Shown piece after piece: positions 61,848-64,000 of a DNA stretch of 64,000 nucleotides. Numbering within the stretch: position 1 is the first letter of the stretch; each line of letters opens with the position of its first letter. The translations under genes and the position numbers were made by a program. The notes below the pieces were generated by a model, which saw only the letters and a program-made list of their open reading frames with translations, made no database searches and was not told the DNA's origin. The stretch is from Burkholderia contaminans (lineage in GTDB: Bacteria > Pseudomonadota > Gammaproteobacteria > Burkholderiales > Burkholderiaceae): the NCBI RefSeq assembly GCF_029633825.1, contig NZ_CP090641.1, positions 1,736,001 to 1,800,000 of the forward strand, given 5' to 3'.

Positions 61848-63206
61848 ATGAATCGCACACCCGTGGTCGATGTCCAGACCTTCATCAACGAGCAGCCGTT
61901 CGGCGGTTTTCAATGGCTCGTATTCCTCATGTGTTTCGTGATCGTGCTGCTCGACGGCTTCGATACGGCTGCGATCGGCTTCATCGCGCCGTCGCTGCTC
62001 GGCGAATGGAACCTCACCAAACCGGATCTCGCACCGGTGCTGAGCGCCGCGCTGTTCGGCCTCGCGTGCGGCGCGCTCGTGTCGGGCCCGCTGTCCGACA
62101 AGCTCGGGCGCCGCTCGCTGCTGCTCGGCTCGGTGTTCCTGTTCGGCGTCGCATGCCTGATGTCCGCATTCTCGACGACCATCGGGCACCTGACGATCCT
62201 GCGTTTCATCACCGGCGTCGGACTGGGCGCGGCGATGCCGAACGCGGTCACGATGATGGGCGAGTTCTGCCCGGACAAGCGCCGCGCGACCGTGATCAAC
62301 CTGATGTTCTGCGGCTTCCCGCTCGGCGCCGCGTTCGGCGGTTTCCTCGCCGCATGGATGATTCCGCATTTCGGCTGGCGCAGCGTGCTGATCCTCGGCG
62401 GCGTGACGCCGCTGCTGCTCGGCGTGCTGTTGCTGCTGAAGATGCCGGAATCGGTGCGCTTCATGGTCGCCAACAACCACGCGGTCGACAAGGTTCGCGC
62501 GACGCTCGCGCGCATCTCGCGCGACGCGCTGAACGCCGGCTCGTTCGCGCTGACGGAAGCCGCGCCGCAGACCGGCGGCAAGGGCCTCGGCGTCGTGCTG
62601 TCGCGCTCGTACATCGTCGGCTCGGTGATGCTGTGGCTCGCGTACTTCATGGGCCTCGTGATCTTCTACGCGTCGATCAACTGGATGCCGATCCTGCTGA
62701 AGGATGCCGGGCTGACGCCGAAGAGCGCGACGCTGATCTCCGCGCTGTTTCCGCTCGGCGGCGTGGGCGCCGTGCTGTGCGGTGTGCTGATGGACCGCTT
62801 CAACGCGAACCGTGTGATCGCCGTGTGCTATGCGCTGACGGCGGTGAGCGTCTATGCGATCGGGCAGGCGGCCGGCAACGTCGGGCTGCTCGTGCTGGTC
62901 GTGTTCGTGGCCGGCGTGCTGATGAATACCGCGCAATCGTCGATGCCGGCGCTTGCCGCCGCGTTCTATCCGACCGAAGGGCGTGGCACGGGTGTCGCGT
63001 GGATGCTCGGCGTCGGCCGCTTCGGCGGGATTGCGGGATCGTTTCTCGTCGCCGAGCTGACGCGCCGGCACTTCTCGTTCGCGGGCGTGTTCGCGACGAT
63101 CGCCGTCGCGGGCTTGCTCGCGTGTGTCGCGCTGCTGATCAAGCAGATGGCGCGGCCGCATGGCGTGACGCAGCCGGCAGGCAAGATCGAATCGCTCGGG
63201 CATTGA
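61848..63206 (+). CDS. pcaK: aromatic acid:H+ symporter (PcaK type)
   Basis: 452 residues, a twelve-helix MFS transporter of the AAHS family. The signature DGFDTAAIGFIAPSL in helix 1 has the acidic residues needed for transport, GPLSDKLGRRSLLL is the 2-3 loop, and MPESVRFM is at the middle. It takes up 4-hydroxybenzoate and protocatechuate. AGGAG lies seven bases before the ATG. It follows pcaC by 172 bases and is probably in the same regulon. Confidence 0.92.
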   Translation: MNRTPVVDVQTFINEQPFGGFQWLVFLMCFVIVLLDGFDTAAIGFIAPSLLGEWNLTKPDLAPVLSAALFGLACGALVSGPLSDKLGRRSLLLGSVFLFGVACLMSAFSTTIGHLTILRFITGVGLGAAMPNAVTMMGEFCPDKRRATVINLMFCGFPLGAAFGGFLAAWMIPHFGWRSVLILGGVTPLLLGVLLLLKMPESVRFMVANNHAVDKVRATLARISRDALNAGSFALTEAAPQTGGKGLGVVLSRSYIVGSVMLWLAYFMGLVIFYASINWMPILLKDAGLTPKSATLISALFPLGGVGAVLCGVLMDRFNANRVIAVCYALTAVSVYAIGQAAGNVGLLVLVVFVAGVLMNTAQSSMPALAAAFYPTEGRGTGVAWMLGVGRFGGIAGSFLVAELTRRHFSFAGVFATIAVAGLLACVALLIKQMARPHGVTQPAGKIESLGH

Positions 63207-63213
63207 GCGAAGC

Positions 63214-63240
63214 GCGGGCCGGTGCGATGCGCCGGCCCGC
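63214..63240. terminator. hairpin after pcaK
   Basis: GCGGGCCGG and CCGGCCCGC form a perfect 9-bp stem (63214-63222, 63232-63240) just after the pcaK stop. A second stem, GGCGGCC/GGCCGCC (63247-63264), follows. They lie between convergent genes and lack T-runs. Confidence 0.5.
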
Positions 63241-63266
63241 CGCTACGGCGGCCGTCGGGCCGCCGG

Positions 63267-63515
63267 CTATTCCTCCGTGTCGTGTTCCCTCACGAAAGTG
63301 CGCAGATACGCGCGCAGCGCGGCCTCCCGGCCGCGATGATCGGCGAGGTTCGCGGCGCCCATGTCTTCCTCTTCACCGAACATCGTCGGCGGCGCGCTGT
63401 AGATGCCGATCTCGATGTCCTCGCGCAGCACGCGAATCTCGTGCGTGAGCGGGTGATACTCGGCGATCCAGTGCATCCCCTCGATGTGTTCGCCCGCCCT
63501 CAGCAATGGCTTCAT
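63267..63515 (-). CDS. small unknown protein
   Basis: 82 residues from the ATG at 63515, preceded by GGGAGAG. The N-terminal half reads as a beta-rich segment (LLRAGEHIEGMHWIAEYHPLTHEIRVLREDIEIGIYSAP). The rest is acidic, then helical and basic (HRGREAALRAYLRTFVREHDTEE). No known domain. Function unknown. It converges with pcaK. Confidence 0.65.
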   Translation of the reverse strand: MKPLLRAGEHIEGMHWIAEYHPLTHEIRVLREDIEIGIYSAPPTMFGEEEDMGAANLADHRGREAALRAYLRTFVREHDTEE

Positions 63516-63625
63516 CGACACTCTCCCGGCAGCAGCGGCGCAACCGGCGAAACGGTTGGGCGCGCCCGTAACAAAAGGGTACGCCTGCATCGGGCGAATC
63601 TCAACGGGCGCGCGGTGAGCGCTCA

Positions 63626-64000
63626 CTACGCAAGTAGGTGCGCGACCAGCGGGTACAGCGACAGGATCAGCAGCGCGGCCATCGTCATGTTGAACATGCG
63701 CAGCGCGCGCGGGTTCGACAGGAAGCGGCGCAGGCCGAGGCCGAAAGCGGCCCACAGGCAGATGCACGGGAACCCGATCAGGATGAACACGACGGCCATC
63801 CATGCGGCGTTCATCCCGTAGTCGGCGGACAGGCGGACCGTCGTCGCGGCGGTCAGCACCATCATCCAGGCCTTCGGGTTGATCCACTGGAACGCGGCGG
63901 CTTCGATGAACGTCATCGGACGCGGCTTGCCGCCGTGCGCCTTCACTTCGCCCGACGTGCCGATGCGCCACGCGAGGTACAGCAGGTACGCGACGCTCGC
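63626..64000 (-). CDS. LysE-family amino acid exporter (5' end outside window)
   Basis: 125 residues are visible, the C-terminal part of a LysE/RhtB-type transporter. AAAFQWINPKAWMMVLTAATT is the family's conserved helix 4 region, followed by two more membrane helices (MAVVFILIGFPCICLWAAFGLG and MFNMTMAALLILSLYPLVAHLL). It exports an amino acid or related compound. The N-terminal half and the start lie beyond the window. Confidence 0.9.
   Translation of the reverse strand, partial: ASVAYLLYLAWRIGTSGEVKAHGGKPRPMTFIEAAAFQWINPKAWMMVLTAATTVRLSADYGMNAAWMAVVFILIGFPCICLWAAFGLGLRRFLSNPRALRMFNMTMAALLILSLYPLVAHLLA

Overview
The window looks like the replication origin region of a secondary chromosome (most likely chromosome 2) of a Burkholderia, probably of the B. 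cepacia complex. The DNA is GC-rich with strong GC third-position bias. It carries a plasmid-type parA-parB-repA block, a centromere cluster of GTTTATGCGCATAAAC sites, a long array of CCCGAAAANNCTCACC iterons, a KfrA-like coiled-coil protein, and chromosomal housekeeping and catabolic genes (kbl-tdh, argC, cysE, folE, pobA-pcaIJBDCK). The species call is inference from gene content; no search was run.

Left arm (1-6.8 kb): a signalling cluster (PAS-GGDEF cyclase, CheC-like phosphatase, single-domain receiver, hybrid histidine kinase), a flavin reductase, an ECF sigma factor with a small zinc-finger anti-sigma partner, and an ArsC-family protein. A DnaA-box cluster lies at 5.23-5.27 kb.

Origin core (6.9-15.8 kb): five parS-like sites precede parA, and a sixth overlaps the parB ribosome binding site. 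repA converges on parB and reads away from an iteron region of about 1.3 kb. The right end of that region is phased at 22 bp and abuts an AT-rich stretch and a DnaA-like box. Then come a KfrA-like protein with a C-terminal zinc ribbon, a tyrosine-recombinase-fold protein that has lost most catalytic residues including the nucleophile, and an unknown 126-residue protein. The last two appear to form an operon behind a textbook LexA (SOS) box. Iteron copies in the opposite orientation recur in intergenic DNA at 14.0, 18.9, 21.6, 24.2 and 29.9 kb.

Right arm (15.8-33 kb): XRE-cupin regulator divergent from kbl-tdh (threonine to glycine); a GNAT/membrane protein pair; TetR with a SnoaL-like protein; a tartrate/D-malate-type dehydrogenase with its LysR; type-2 argC with a LysR; an acetoacetate decarboxylase, 3-hydroxybutyrate dehydrogenase and patatin operon; PAP2 phosphatase; an NfeF/NfeR-like ferric reductase and PadR regulator pair.

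33-46.4 kb: after an AT-rich gap, an FHA protein is translationally coupled to a Ser/Thr kinase, degenerate cyclase and ATPase fusion. Next come a porin and a catabolic cluster (SDR, Zn-dehydrogenase, MFS transporter, dihydroxyacetophenone-dioxygenase-like cupin, AraC, GMC oxidoreductase, AraC).

46.6-64 kb: aldo/keto reductase, ArgO exporter with ArgP, an Fnr-type regulator with UspA, small unknown proteins, serine acetyltransferase, a folE-folM pair, then pobR-like/pobA and pcaI-J-B-D-C-K, which convert 4-hydroxybenzoate via protocatechuate and beta-ketoadipate. The window ends inside a LysE-family exporter gene.
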